A stretch of 64,000 nt of DNA from assembly GCF_028885415.1 (NCBI RefSeq), contig NZ_CP118527.1:7688001-7752000 (forward strand), read 5' to 3'. This stretch comes from Streptomyces coeruleorubidus. Its GTDB lineage: Bacteria; Actinomycetota; Actinomycetes; Streptomycetales; Streptomycetaceae. The notes below the pieces were generated by a model that saw only the letters and a list, made by a program, of their open reading frames with translations, was not told the DNA's origin and searched no databases. The position numbers and the translations under genes were made by a program. The stretch's first letter is position 1; every line of letters begins with the position of its first letter. This document shows, one piece after another, positions 17,842 through 26,668 of this stretch.

Positions 17842-19191
17842 ATGTCCGTTCCCGCCAGAAGCGCCCTCGGACGGCGTGACTTCCTCGCCACCACCGCCGG
17901 TGTCACGCTCGCCGCCGCGGCACTGCCCGGATGTGCCGCCTCCGTCGACGACGGCTCCGGCTCCGGCTCCGGCACCAAGAAGGGCGCGTCGACGCTCACC
18001 GTCATGGCCAAGGACGAGGACAAGAAGACCATCCAGGCCGCCGAACAGGTGCTGGGCGTGAAGATCACCTACCTCGCCTTCGACCAGACCAAGCTCAACG
18101 CCATGCTGGCCAGCAAGAACCCGCCGGACGTGGTGCGCGGCTTCGGTGCGCTGGACACGCCGTACTTCGCCGCCCGCGGCCTGATGGCCGACCTGGACCC
18201 CTACTTCGCCGAGAGTTCGGTCCTCAAGATCTCCGACCTCGACCCGGTCAACGACCTCTGGCGCTTCGATGGAGAGAAGCAAGGGGCGGGCCCGCGCTAC
18301 GGCATGACGAAGGATTACTCCCAGGATGGGATGTTTTGGTACCGCACCGACATGTTCGACGCCGCGAAGCTGGACCAACCCAGCGACACCGAGCCGCTCT
18401 CCTACGACGAGTGGCTGGACCTCGGCAAGCGGCTGGTCAAACGCCGGCTCGGCAAGGTGAAGGTGTACGGGCTGAGCGCCGGGGGCACCTTGCCCACGTT
18501 CATGCACCTGACCGCCTCGGCCGGCGGCAAGCTGTTCGCCGATGACCTCGCCTCCGTCGACTTCTCCTCGCCCGAGGCGATGAAGGGACTGAGCTGGTAC
18601 CTGGAGTACGCCAAGGCCAACATCGGCCCGAGCCCCGCCAACCCGAACCCGGACGGCTGGGACGGGCCCACCTACCAGGCCGGGCGGATGGCGATGGCCG
18701 GCGACGGCTACTGGTTCGGCGGGGTGATCGGCGGCGACCCCAAGCTCGCCGATGTGTCACGGTTCGCGCCCGCCCCACAGATGGGCGGCCACCGCATCAG
18801 CCCCACCTTCGGTGCCACCGGCTACTGGATCCCCGAGGGCGCCAAGAACAAGGACGCCGCCTGGAAGTTCTTCGAGTGGTACTTCGCAGGCCAGCCGGCC
18901 AAGGACCGGGCCAGCAGCGGCTGGGGCATCCCGGCCCTGAAGTCGCTGCGCCCGATGATGCCGAAGGCGCAGCCGTTCCAGAAGCAGTCCTACGCCGTCC
19001 AGCAGCAGGAGCTCCCGTACTTCCAGATGATGACCGTCACCCCGTACGCCCAGACGACCGCCCTGGACGCGGTGATCAACAAGGTGCTGCCGGGTGCGGT
19101 CAAGTCCGGGACCTCCGCCGGGAAGGTCGCGGACGCGCTGAACTCGCAGATGAACGACGCGATCGCCGCGGGCAAGGAGCTGGTGGGGTGA
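17842..19191 (+). CDS. Sugar ABC transporter substrate-binding lipoprotein, Tat type
   Basis: Encodes about 449 aa from the ATG at 17842. The N-terminus carries a twin-arginine motif (GRRDFLATTAG, residues 10-20) and a lipobox LPGC with Cys at about 31, so it is exported folded and lipid-anchored. A Gly/Ser linker leads into a family-1 solute-binding domain (TVMAKDEDKKTIQAAEQVLG, later DGMFWYRTDMFD and YQAGRMAMAGDGYWF). Such proteins in the YtcQ/LplA-like branch serve pectin- or rhamnogalacturonan-derived oligosaccharides, which fits the neighbouring lyases. It overlaps the next permease gene by four bases. Confidence 0.88.
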   Translation: MSVPARSALGRRDFLATTAGVTLAAAALPGCAASVDDGSGSGSGTKKGASTLTVMAKDEDKKTIQAAEQVLGVKITYLAFDQTKLNAMLASKNPPDVVRGFGALDTPYFAARGLMADLDPYFAESSVLKISDLDPVNDLWRFDGEKQGAGPRYGMTKDYSQDGMFWYRTDMFDAAKLDQPSDTEPLSYDEWLDLGKRLVKRRLGKVKVYGLSAGGTLPTFMHLTASAGGKLFADDLASVDFSSPEAMKGLSWYLEYAKANIGPSPANPNPDGWDGPTYQAGRMAMAGDGYWFGGVIGGDPKLADVSRFAPAPQMGGHRISPTFGATGYWIPEGAKNKDAAWKFFEWYFAGQPAKDRASSGWGIPALKSLRPMMPKAQPFQKQSYAVQQQELPYFQMMTVTPYAQTTALDAVINKVLPGAVKSGTSAGKVADALNSQMNDAIAAGKELVG

Positions 19192-20213
19192 GTACCGGTC
19201 AGCTCACCGGAGACACCGCCCGGGCCGTGCCGTCCCCGTCCCCGGGGGCGGCCGCCCGCCCGGCACGCAGACGACTGTCCCTCAGCAAGCGCAGGGCATG
19301 GGCGTTCTACGCGTTCACCGGCCCGTGGGTGCTGGGATTCCTGGGGCTGACGGCCTACCCGCTCCTGTACGCGCTGTGGCTGAGCTTCACCAACTCCGAC
19401 GGACTCTCCCGGCGCACCAGCTTCGTCGGTCTGGCGAACTACAAGGAGGTCTTCTCCGACCCGGACACCATGGCCTCCCTCGGCCGGACCGCGCTGTTCA
19501 CCGGCATCACCGTGCCGCTGTCGATCGTGGCCGGGCTGATGCTGGCGGTCCTGGTCAACCAGCCGATCCGCTCCCGTGGCCTGTTCCGCACCCTGCTGTA
19601 CCTGCCCGCGGTCGTACCGCCGGTCGGCGCGGCGCTCACCTTCAAGCTGATCTTCGACCGGGACTCGGGGGCCGCCAACGGCGTCCTGGACGTCCTCAAC
19701 ATCAACGGCGTTCCCTGGCTGATCGACCCCTACGCCCGCTGGGTGCTGATCACCCTGACGATGTGGGGTGTCGGCAACATCATGATCATCTCGCTCGCCG
19801 GGCTCCAGGACATCCCCAAGGAACTTCTGGAAGCGGCGCGGGTCGACGGTGCCAGTTCCTGGCAGTCCTTCACCCGGATCACCCTGCCCCTGCTCTCCCC
19901 GGTGATCTTCTTCCAGGTCGTCACCGGGATCATCGGAGCGCTGCAGAGCTTCGCGCCGCTGCTGATCGCACTCGACCCCACCCCGGCGGGGGTGACGTCC
20001 GTCCCCGAGAGCAACTACTTCTACATGATCAACGTTTTCGCCCAGTACTTCGCCAACGGACGTTACGGCTATGCCTCAGCGATGCTGTGGGTGCTCTTCG
20101 CGTTCATCGTCGTCATCACCTTCCTGGTGTTCAAGGTGAGCAAGGGCGCCGTCTTCTACACGGTGGAAGCGGAGCCGGCGAAGGACAAGCCCCGCACGAT
20201 GGGAGACGCGTAA
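19188..20213 (+). CDS. Carbohydrate ABC transporter permease (MalF type)
   Basis: Encodes about 341 aa from a GTG at 19188 that overlaps the binding-protein stop (GTGA), indicating coupling. A Pro/Arg-rich N-terminus of about 35 aa precedes six membrane spans beginning AFYAFTGPWVLGFLGLTAYP. The EAA motif is ELLEAARVDGASSWQSFTRI. It pairs with the following permease to form a CUT1 oligosaccharide importer. As in the first importer here, no ATPase is encoded and a shared MsiK-type ATPase is assumed. Confidence 0.9.
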   Translation: MSTGQLTGDTARAVPSPSPGAAARPARRRLSLSKRRAWAFYAFTGPWVLGFLGLTAYPLLYALWLSFTNSDGLSRRTSFVGLANYKEVFSDPDTMASLGRTALFTGITVPLSIVAGLMLAVLVNQPIRSRGLFRTLLYLPAVVPPVGAALTFKLIFDRDSGAANGVLDVLNINGVPWLIDPYARWVLITLTMWGVGNIMIISLAGLQDIPKELLEAARVDGASSWQSFTRITLPLLSPVIFFQVVTGIIGALQSFAPLLIALDPTPAGVTSVPESNYFYMINVFAQYFANGRYGYASAMLWVLFAFIVVITFLVFKVSKGAVFYTVEAEPAKDKPRTMGDA

Positions 20214-21034
20214 TGGTGTTCGCCCGGCGCAACGCCGTCTACATGCTCCTTGTGGCACTGCTCGTCCTCTTCCTCAGCCCTTTCGGCTGGCTCGCGATCA
20301 CCGCTCTCAAGGACGCGTCGGAACTGCGGGTCATGCCCATCCACTGGTGGCCGCACCACCCGAACCTGGACAATTTCCGGCAGGCGCTGACCACGTTCGA
20401 CTACCTCGGCTATGCGCGCAACTCCCTGACGATCGCCGGCATCTACGCCGTTCTGGTCACCCTCGCCTCGGCCTGGGCCGGATTCGGCTTCGCCCGGCTG
20501 ACCGCCCCGGGCAAGCGGGTGATCTTCGCGGTGCTGCTGTCGACGATGATGCTGCCGCAGGTCATCACCCTCATCCCGACCTATCTGATGTTCGCCGAGC
20601 TCCACCTGCTGAACACCTATATGCCGTGGGTGCTGTGGGGGCTGTCCGGCGCACCGTTCCTGATCTTCCTGTTCCGGCAGTTCTTCAGCAACATGCCGAA
20701 GGAACTGGAGGAGGCGGCGATCGTCGACGGCTGCGGTACCTTCCGGATCTTCCTGCGGATCTTCCTGCCGCAGTCGTGGCCGGTCATCGCCACCAGCCTG
20801 ATCCTGTCCTTCAGCTGGTCATGGGGCGACTACATCGGCCCCGCGCTGCTGCTGGACGACGCGCACACCACCCTCACGGTCAAGCTCGCCAACGGCTACG
20901 TCAACGCACAGGGCATGCCGATGTCCAACCTCGTCGCCGCAGGCGCCGTGATGTACGTGATCCCGGTGCTCGTGCTCTTCCTGATCATGCAGCGCGGCTT
21001 CGTCTCCGGCATCGCCACCTCCGGACTCAAATGA
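20213..21034 (+). CDS. Carbohydrate ABC transporter permease (MalG type)
   Basis: Encodes about 273 aa; the ATG at 20213 overlaps the preceding TAA by one base. Six hydrophobic spans are visible, from AVYMLLVALLVLFLSPFGWL to the C-terminal VIPVLVLFLIMQRG. The EAA loop is ELEEAAIVDGCGTFRIFLRI. This is the last intact gene of the importer. Immediately downstream the sequence breaks up into remnants of an arabinofuranosidase and an ADP-ribosylglycohydrolase, suggesting the operon once continued with an intracellular glycosidase. Confidence 0.9.
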   Translation: MVFARRNAVYMLLVALLVLFLSPFGWLAITALKDASELRVMPIHWWPHHPNLDNFRQALTTFDYLGYARNSLTIAGIYAVLVTLASAWAGFGFARLTAPGKRVIFAVLLSTMMLPQVITLIPTYLMFAELHLLNTYMPWVLWGLSGAPFLIFLFRQFFSNMPKELEEAAIVDGCGTFRIFLRIFLPQSWPVIATSLILSFSWSWGDYIGPALLLDDAHTTLTVKLANGYVNAQGMPMSNLVAAGAVMYVIPVLVLFLIMQRGFVSGIATSGLK

Positions 21035-21239
21035 GCCGACAGGCAACTGGCACATCGTCAATTTCCTGCGAGCAACCTGAAAAGGCACGACGAACATGAC
21101 CGACGTCCAGGGCACCGACACAACCCGCAGGGTGGGGTGGTGGACCGCCCCGCCCTCACCCCCTAGCTCGGCCGGACCCGGGTGATGGCCATCCTCCGGT
21201 CGGCCGACGCCTCCGGGCTGCCCGCCGCGGCCCGGGCAG

Positions 21240-21596
21240 CTCGCGGCCGGCGGCATCACCTGCCTGGACCTGCTGCGACACGCCGACCGGGTCACCGCGG
21301 CCTCATTGGCACAGCTTGTCAACGTCATCGCGCCGATCCAGGCCGAGCCGGGCGGCCCGGCCTGGTGGCAGACCACCTTCGCCCTGCCGCTGGAGATCGA
21401 CCTGCGTGGGATCGAGGCCCACACCGTGGCGGAGCACCTGGTTCTGGCCGACGCCGACCCGGAGGCACGCAACACCGTGGACCAGCCTGCCGGCGTCGTC
21501 CCGCACCCCGCCACCGGCACCACCGTCACCGACGGCGTCCTGCGGGCCGAACTCGAGCCGCTCTCCTGGAACATGATCCGTCTGGTACGTGCCTGA
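21240..21596 (+). pseudogene. GH51 alpha-L-arabinofuranosidase remnant
   Basis: The conceptual translation LLRHADRVTAASLAQLVNVI followed by APIQAEPGGPAWWQTTF matches the late catalytic-domain segment of GH51 arabinofuranosidases. VAEHLVLADADPEARNTVD and ELEPLSWNMIRL match the C-terminal beta-domain. Between them about 100 residues found in complete GH51 enzymes are missing, yet the frame is kept. There is no start or first two-thirds of the gene. Family recognition is from memory of conserved motifs. It lies directly after the importer operon, where a cytoplasmic glycosidase would be expected. Confidence 0.75.
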
Positions 21597-21699
21597 AGGC
21601 TGCACCGGACGGGCTGGAGCATGCGGATCCGGGCCCGCAAGGCCGCCGAACGTGACGGAGCCGTGGTGGTGGCCGGACGACTCGGGCACCGGGCGGGGC

Positions 21700-22095
21700 A
21701 TCGACGAGCGCCGCAAGGAGGACGGCTGGCTGGCCCGCGTGAGTGACTGTACGCACGCCGCGACCCCGCCCGCGCCTGCCTGATCGGCCTCGCCGACGAC
21801 ATGACGGGCACCCTGGACGTCCCCCAGAACCTCGAGGAAATGGGCGCCGAGACCGCCGCCCGTTCCGCGCCCTTCGGGCTGCTCGTCGGCTGGGAGCCGC
21901 AGCTGGTGACGCAGCTCGCCGTCGAGTGCGCGGCCCAGATCCACGGCCGCCCCGTCGCCTACCTGTCGGCAGGCGCGTACGCCCTGATCGTGCACGGACT
22001 GACCCGCGACGAGAGCCTCGACGCCGCCGTACAGCGCTCGCTCCAGCAGCTCGCCGACTGGCCGGGACAGCAGCCGGTGACCGACGCCCTGCAGT
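21700..22095 (+). pseudogene. ADP-ribosylglycohydrolase-family remnant
   Basis: The translation contains YARRDPARACLIGLADDMTG and, after it, SAPFGLLVGWEPQLVTQLAV and LSAGAYALIVHGL, which match the middle and end of DraG / ADP-ribosylglycohydrolase proteins. DERRKEDGWLARV just upstream is in another frame, so a frameshift lies near 21745. The N-terminus with its metal-binding residues is absent. Function is presumably lost. Together with the GH51 remnant it fills the decayed stretch between the importer operon and the lyase gene. Confidence 0.6.
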
Positions 22096-22162
22096 ACGGA
22101 GACCCGCAGCGAGGTGTACGCCGAAACGGCTGTGACCTGCTAGAACGGGTTGCAGAGGCGAT

Positions 22163-22233
22163 CGGAGGCAGTCAGAGGGAAACGCTCTGGTTCGACCCCG
22201 GTTCGACCTGGGCCGCTCGGAGGCAGTCAGAGG
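22163..22233. repeat. 16-bp direct repeat
   Basis: CGGAGGCAGTCAGAGG occurs at 22163-22178 and again at 22218-22233, 55 bp apart start to start, inside the decayed region between the ADP-ribosylglycohydrolase remnant and the lyase terminator. It may mark a past rearrangement end. Confidence 0.8.
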
Positions 22234-22287
22234 CGAATCCAACCCGGGCTCCCGCAACGACGCCGGCACCCTCCCACCGAACGCACC

Positions 22288-22327
22288 GTCGGCCTTCACC
22301 ACCCACAACCAGGTGATGAAGGCCGAC
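22288..22327. terminator. Stem-loop terminator after the large lyase gene
   Basis: GTCGGCCTTCACCACC (22288-22303) pairs with GGTGATGAAGGCCGAC (22312-22327) at 15 of 16 positions around an 8-nt loop. It lies 61 bp beyond the stop of the minus-strand lyase gene and could also block read-through from the plus-strand importer side. Confidence 0.8.
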
Positions 22328-22387
22328 GTCACGCGCAGGGGCCGGACCATTTGCCGGCAGTGTCCGGTACCGGTCCGGCCCCTTCGT

Positions 22388-25300
22388 TCACCCGGCGGCC
22401 ACGAGTGCCGCCACGGCCGCGGTGATCGCGTCGGTCGCGGCGTCCACCTCGGCCTGCGTCGGGTTGGCACCGGTCTTGCGCAGGGCCAGCCCGGCTTCAC
22501 GGGCCTCGGTCAGGTCCGCCCAGGACCCGGCGGTCCAGTCCGCCTGGGACAGAACGCCGGTCTCCTCCAGCAGGAGGTCGAGTCCGGTGACGTCCACCGG
22601 AACCCGCGTGAACTGGAGCTCGGCCAGGTTCGTGTAGCCGCTCGCCGAGTACAGCCGGAGCGCTTGGTAGCTGACGGGCGCCTCGAGCGGGTACTCGGTC
22701 CAGCCGCTGGAGGCGGGCGTCGAGAGTGTCAGGAACGTCTCCCAGGTCTTGCCTCCGTCGTTGGAGCCTTGGACCTTGAGCCCGTTGGCCCGGTGCGCGT
22801 GTCCGAGGCGCGGTTGGACCTTGACGGTCTCGACGGTCAGGACGCGGCCGTCGTCCGGGAGGACCCGCACCCAGCCTTCGGCCGTCTTGGTGTTGGTGTA
22901 CGTGGATGGGTCGCCGTCGAACAGGGCCCGGCCGTTGGCGGCCGCATCGAGCGAGTCGTCCCAGGACGGGCTGCTGGCCTCCACCCAGGACGGGTCGACC
23001 GGCATGATCGTCGAGGGCGGGTCCTCCAGGAGGTCCCAAGCCTCGAGGAGCCGCTCGGCGAGCGCCTGCTCGTCCGCGCCGTCCTCTTCGGCGGCCGCCT
23101 TGATCGCCTCCACTTCCCGGGTGAACAGGATCCCCGAGGCCCGCGAGTGCAGGGTCAGGTCGACCGCTTCGGCCCGGGCGAGCAGCTTGGCCAGGTCGAG
23201 GTGGACCTCGCCGTAGATCCGCAGCTCGGCGACGCTGATGATGGTGCCGTTGCGGATCCGCAGGTACCGGTAGAAGCCGTCGTCGAGCGAGGAACGGTTC
23301 TGCCAGTCGTGGGTGGTCTCGGACGGCTTGGTCAGCCGCGTCCAATTGACCAGGTCGTTCGATCCCTCGAGCGTCTGGGTCCACATGCGGGACAGACCGT
23401 AGCCGTCCTGGCGCGGCCGCAGCTCTGCCCGGTCGAGCGAGACCGACACGCCGTCGCTGAAGTCCCAGATCAGGTAGTACTCTCCGTCGACGGCGCGCAC
23501 GTCGCTGGCGGTGCCCAGGTCGTCGTCGGTCATCCTCAGCCCGTGGGGGGACTTGTTCGAGTCGGCGTCGCCGTTGAGGTCGACGACCTCGCCGAGGGCG
23601 CCCAGATCGAGGTAGTCGCGCTGGTCGCTCGCCCACAGCTTCGATCCGTCGGTCGTCCCGTAGAACGTGTCGGCGGCCTCGCCATCGGCGGTGGTGTGAT
23701 CGATGCCGACGATGACCGTCCGGCCGCCGGTGACGCCATCGAGCACCGTCGAGGCGGTCCAGGTCTTGCCGTCGTCGCTGACGGCCTTGGCGCTCTGGCC
23801 GGCGATGGTGACCGCGACGTCGCTGATCGGCTCCTTACTGGAGAACGCCACGGCGACCTCATCACCGGTGGTGACGCGGCCGATGGTCGCGTCGTCGGAG
23901 GACAGCGAGGCCTTGGCGATGCCGTTGACCGCTTCGGAGCGTTCGCCGTGGATGTGGAGCTCGGCGATCGAGAAGATGTCGGGGTAGGCCGGGTCGGTCT
24001 TCTCGCCGCGGATGTCAACCTGGACCTTCAGGAACCGGAACTCCTCGCCGACTTGGTCGGCGACGACCGGGATGTGCTCCCAGTCGGACGTGTTCGAGGT
24101 CGCCCGCTCGGTCAGCAGCGTCCATTCGGCGCCGTCGAGCGAGCCGTACACGTTCGCGCCCTGGTACCGGTTGGGGAACAGGTTCCGCGCCCGCATGTCG
24201 AACTGCGATGCGGCGACCCGGTAGTCCGGCCCGAAGTCGAGCGTGAAGAACGTGCCGAGCATGTCGCCGCCGATCGTGGTGTGATCGTCGTCGGCGAGGT
24301 TGCGTACCCCGTTCTTGTCGATCACCGTCGGCGTGACGATGCCGGTGAAGTCCAGCGTCCCGTCCTCCAGGCGCGGGTTGAGCAGCCTGAGCGCGTCGAT
24401 GGCGTCCAGCAGAGAGTCGAAAGCGGCGCGGAACTCCGCGTCGGTGCCTTCGTCGTCGGCGACCCGCTTGACCGCAGCGAGCGCCTCCAGGTACGGCTCG
24501 TAGGTGACGGTGGTGTAGGCGGTGTCCTCGTCGGTGCCGTCGGCGACCGCGTCCTCGATCATGCGGGGCCGGTTCTTGGACACCACGAGCTCGAAGGTGC
24601 GCGCCGTGATGGACTCGCCGTCGTCGGCGACGACCTGGACCGCGTGGCGTCCGCGGTCCTGGGGCGTCGGCGTCCAGGTGACGGTCCCGGTCTCGGCGTC
24701 GAGTGACGCTCCGTCCGGGAGGCCGGCGGCCGAGTAGACGACCGAACCGCCCGCGTCGACCGCGGACAGGTCGAACGCCGCCTCCACGTCCTGCCACCAG
24801 TAGTAGTGGTCCCGGGTCTGCTCGAACCGCGGGGCGGTGAGGTTGTCCTTGGCTGCGAACATGACGGTGTCGAAGTCGACGGTGACGCCCTCGGCGCCGG
24901 TCACGCGGTAGTAATGCACATGGGACCCGGTCGCCGGGTAGGTGATGTACCGCCATTCGCCGTGCGTGTCAGGCAGTTCCACCGTTCCGAGGGTTCTGGG
25001 TCCGGTCTCGTCCGGGTTCAGGCCGGACGGCTCCTCCTTGGAGAGAACATCGAGCGTGGCTTGGCCATTGGTCCGCACCAGCACGCCGACGTCGCGGCCC
25101 GCGGGGTGCATCATCCGGCTGACGGCGCTGGTCGTGCCGTCCGAGTTCGCGTGGGCGCGGGCGAAGGTGGGGCCGTCCTCGGTGACGATCTCGGTGCCGT
25201 CGTCCATCAGCAGGGCGTAGCGGCCGAACGAGAGCTCGGTCTCTTCGACGGGTGTCGGCTCCGTTCCCGCCAGTTCCTCGGGGAAGGCGACCCAGTACTC

Positions 25301-26668
25301 GACGCTCTTGTCGCCGGGGGCCCAGAAGTTCTGGGTGCCGGTCCCGTAGCGGAAGAAAGGGCCGTCCATACGCCGGTGCAGCTCTGCCAGCCAGGGAGCC
25401 TCGGCGTCGACGTCAACGCCTTCTCTGTACTTGTACTGGTGGTACAGCTCCGAGAGTGGATTGAAGACCCGGCCGCGGTACGCCTGGGAGAGCGTGCCTC
25501 CGGACTGTTGTTCGTCGACCCAGGGGATCCAGGCGCCCATCATGAAGCCGTAGAAGGCGTCCGCACCGTGCAGCAGGCGGTTGTCCAGGAAGGAGTAGGC
25601 GCTCACCGCGTCGTCGGCGGTCGAGACGGTGCCGTCGACGGGGTCGATCTTGGTGCCCTGGACGTCGAGGAAGCGGGCCAGGGCGGCGAAGTTGTCGATG
25701 TTGGTCTCGCCGTGGGCCTGGTCGCGGCCCATCTCGCGGACCTGCACGAAGTCTTTGCCGTAGGGGTTGAGCTTGTGGTCCGCCCCGATGAGCGGCATCT
25801 GCGTCGCCATCGCGCCGTTGTCGTAGCCGTCATAGGTGGAGTTCTTGGTGAACCACTCGACGCCCTTTGCGTAGCCTTTGACGTCGTCGGCGTAGATCGC
25901 CGTGGCGATACGCCCGTACAGGCCGAAGTTGTGCTGGTTCATCCACTTCTTGTTGGAGAAGTTGAAGACGTCGACGATCGGGTTCGCGAGGTTGTTGAGG
26001 AGCTTCTTGTCGTCGTCGGCGTCCCAGGTCACGTCATAACCGTCGTGGGTACCAGCGGTGCCGTCGGGGACCGGTTCGGTGGCGCGGATGATCTCGGCGG
26101 CCATCAGGAACTGCGACAGCGGCTTGCCGGTGTGGATGTGCGCGTCGGGAAAGTAGGCGTAGCCGTCGGGGTCCATGTTCGACCAGGTGCGCAGTCCCAT
26201 GATCGCGCCCTTGCGGTACACCTCGTCACCGGTGTTGATCCACAGCAGCGCCTGGGTGAGGACCCCGAAGGAGTCGCGGGTCAGGCGCCCGCGCAGACTC
26301 CCTTCGGTGAAGGTCGACGTGACGGGGACCTCCGGCTTGTCCCTGACCATGTTGTCGACGGTGTAGCCCTTCTTCGCCCACGGCTGGACCTGCGTCATGG
26401 CATCGAAGTAGGAAGCCCAGGGCTCCTGGCCGGAGCGGACCATCTTCTGGGCGTTGCGCAGGTTCTCGGCCGAGAGGCCGACGCCGGGGTGGACGAATCC
26501 GGCGTCGCTGACTGTCTTGTGGATCTTGACCACATGGTCGGTGAGCAGGCTCTCGTAGCCGTCGGCTCGGGCGGGTGTCGCAGCCGCCCCGGCAAGCCCC
26601 ACCGTCAGCGCCAGTGCCGCGCCTATCGCGGTGATCCGCGATCTGGCGCGTTCCATGACTTGTTTCAT
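22388..26668 (-). CDS. Large secreted alginate-lyase-family multidomain polysaccharide lyase
   Basis: Encodes about 1426 aa from the ATG at 26668. A signal peptide (RSRITAIGAALALTVGLAG, cleavage after ATPARADG near 36) leads to an alpha-toroid alginate-lyase-like domain. This contains AYFPDAHIHTGKPLSQFLMA and NQHNFGLYGRIATAIY, and MGRDQAHGETNIDNFAAL near 310, with His/Tyr/Arg candidates for catalysis. Then follow a beta-sandwich region to about 640, a putative Ig domain (AAGLPDGASLDAETGTVTW), three discoidin/F5-8C-like carbohydrate-binding domains (about 790-930, 1050-1170, 1250-1370) and a C-terminal FIVAR-like helical bundle. It is unusually long for the family. It probably cuts a uronic-acid polymer; the exact substrate is unknown. 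An operator-like inverted repeat lies upstream at 27121-27144. Confidence 0.85.
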   Translation of the reverse strand: MKQVMERARSRITAIGAALALTVGLAGAAATPARADGYESLLTDHVVKIHKTVSDAGFVHPGVGLSAENLRNAQKMVRSGQEPWASYFDAMTQVQPWAKKGYTVDNMVRDKPEVPVTSTFTEGSLRGRLTRDSFGVLTQALLWINTGDEVYRKGAIMGLRTWSNMDPDGYAYFPDAHIHTGKPLSQFLMAAEIIRATEPVPDGTAGTHDGYDVTWDADDDKKLLNNLANPIVDVFNFSNKKWMNQHNFGLYGRIATAIYADDVKGYAKGVEWFTKNSTYDGYDNGAMATQMPLIGADHKLNPYGKDFVQVREMGRDQAHGETNIDNFAALARFLDVQGTKIDPVDGTVSTADDAVSAYSFLDNRLLHGADAFYGFMMGAWIPWVDEQQSGGTLSQAYRGRVFNPLSELYHQYKYREGVDVDAEAPWLAELHRRMDGPFFRYGTGTQNFWAPGDKSVEYWVAFPEELAGTEPTPVEETELSFGRYALLMDDGTEIVTEDGPTFARAHANSDGTTSAVSRMMHPAGRDVGVLVRTNGQATLDVLSKEEPSGLNPDETGPRTLGTVELPDTHGEWRYITYPATGSHVHYYRVTGAEGVTVDFDTVMFAAKDNLTAPRFEQTRDHYYWWQDVEAAFDLSAVDAGGSVVYSAAGLPDGASLDAETGTVTWTPTPQDRGRHAVQVVADDGESITARTFELVVSKNRPRMIEDAVADGTDEDTAYTTVTYEPYLEALAAVKRVADDEGTDAEFRAAFDSLLDAIDALRLLNPRLEDGTLDFTGIVTPTVIDKNGVRNLADDDHTTIGGDMLGTFFTLDFGPDYRVAASQFDMRARNLFPNRYQGANVYGSLDGAEWTLLTERATSNTSDWEHIPVVADQVGEEFRFLKVQVDIRGEKTDPAYPDIFSIAELHIHGERSEAVNGIAKASLSSDDATIGRVTTGDEVAVAFSSKEPISDVAVTIAGQSAKAVSDDGKTWTASTVLDGVTGGRTVIVGIDHTTADGEAADTFYGTTDGSKLWASDQRDYLDLGALGEVVDLNGDADSNKSPHGLRMTDDDLGTASDVRAVDGEYYLIWDFSDGVSVSLDRAELRPRQDGYGLSRMWTQTLEGSNDLVNWTRLTKPSETTHDWQNRSSLDDGFYRYLRIRNGTIISVAELRIYGEVHLDLAKLLARAEAVDLTLHSRASGILFTREVEAIKAAAEEDGADEQALAERLLEAWDLLEDPPSTIMPVDPSWVEASSPSWDDSLDAAANGRALFDGDPSTYTNTKTAEGWVRVLPDDGRVLTVETVKVQPRLGHAHRANGLKVQGSNDGGKTWETFLTLSTPASSGWTEYPLEAPVSYQALRLYSASGYTNLAELQFTRVPVDVTGLDLLLEETGVLSQADWTAGSWADLTEAREAGLALRKTGANPTQAEVDAATDAITAAVAALVAAG

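Noticed and set aside
22190..22240. tRNA-like GGTTCGA motifs
   Set aside because: No acceptor stem, anticodon arm or cloverleaf could be paired around them.
22313..24706. Very long open frame on the plus strand opposite the large lyase gene
   Set aside because: Val/Gly/Arg-rich with no recognisable domain; it mirrors the codon bias of the real minus-strand gene, which has a signal peptide and clear domains.
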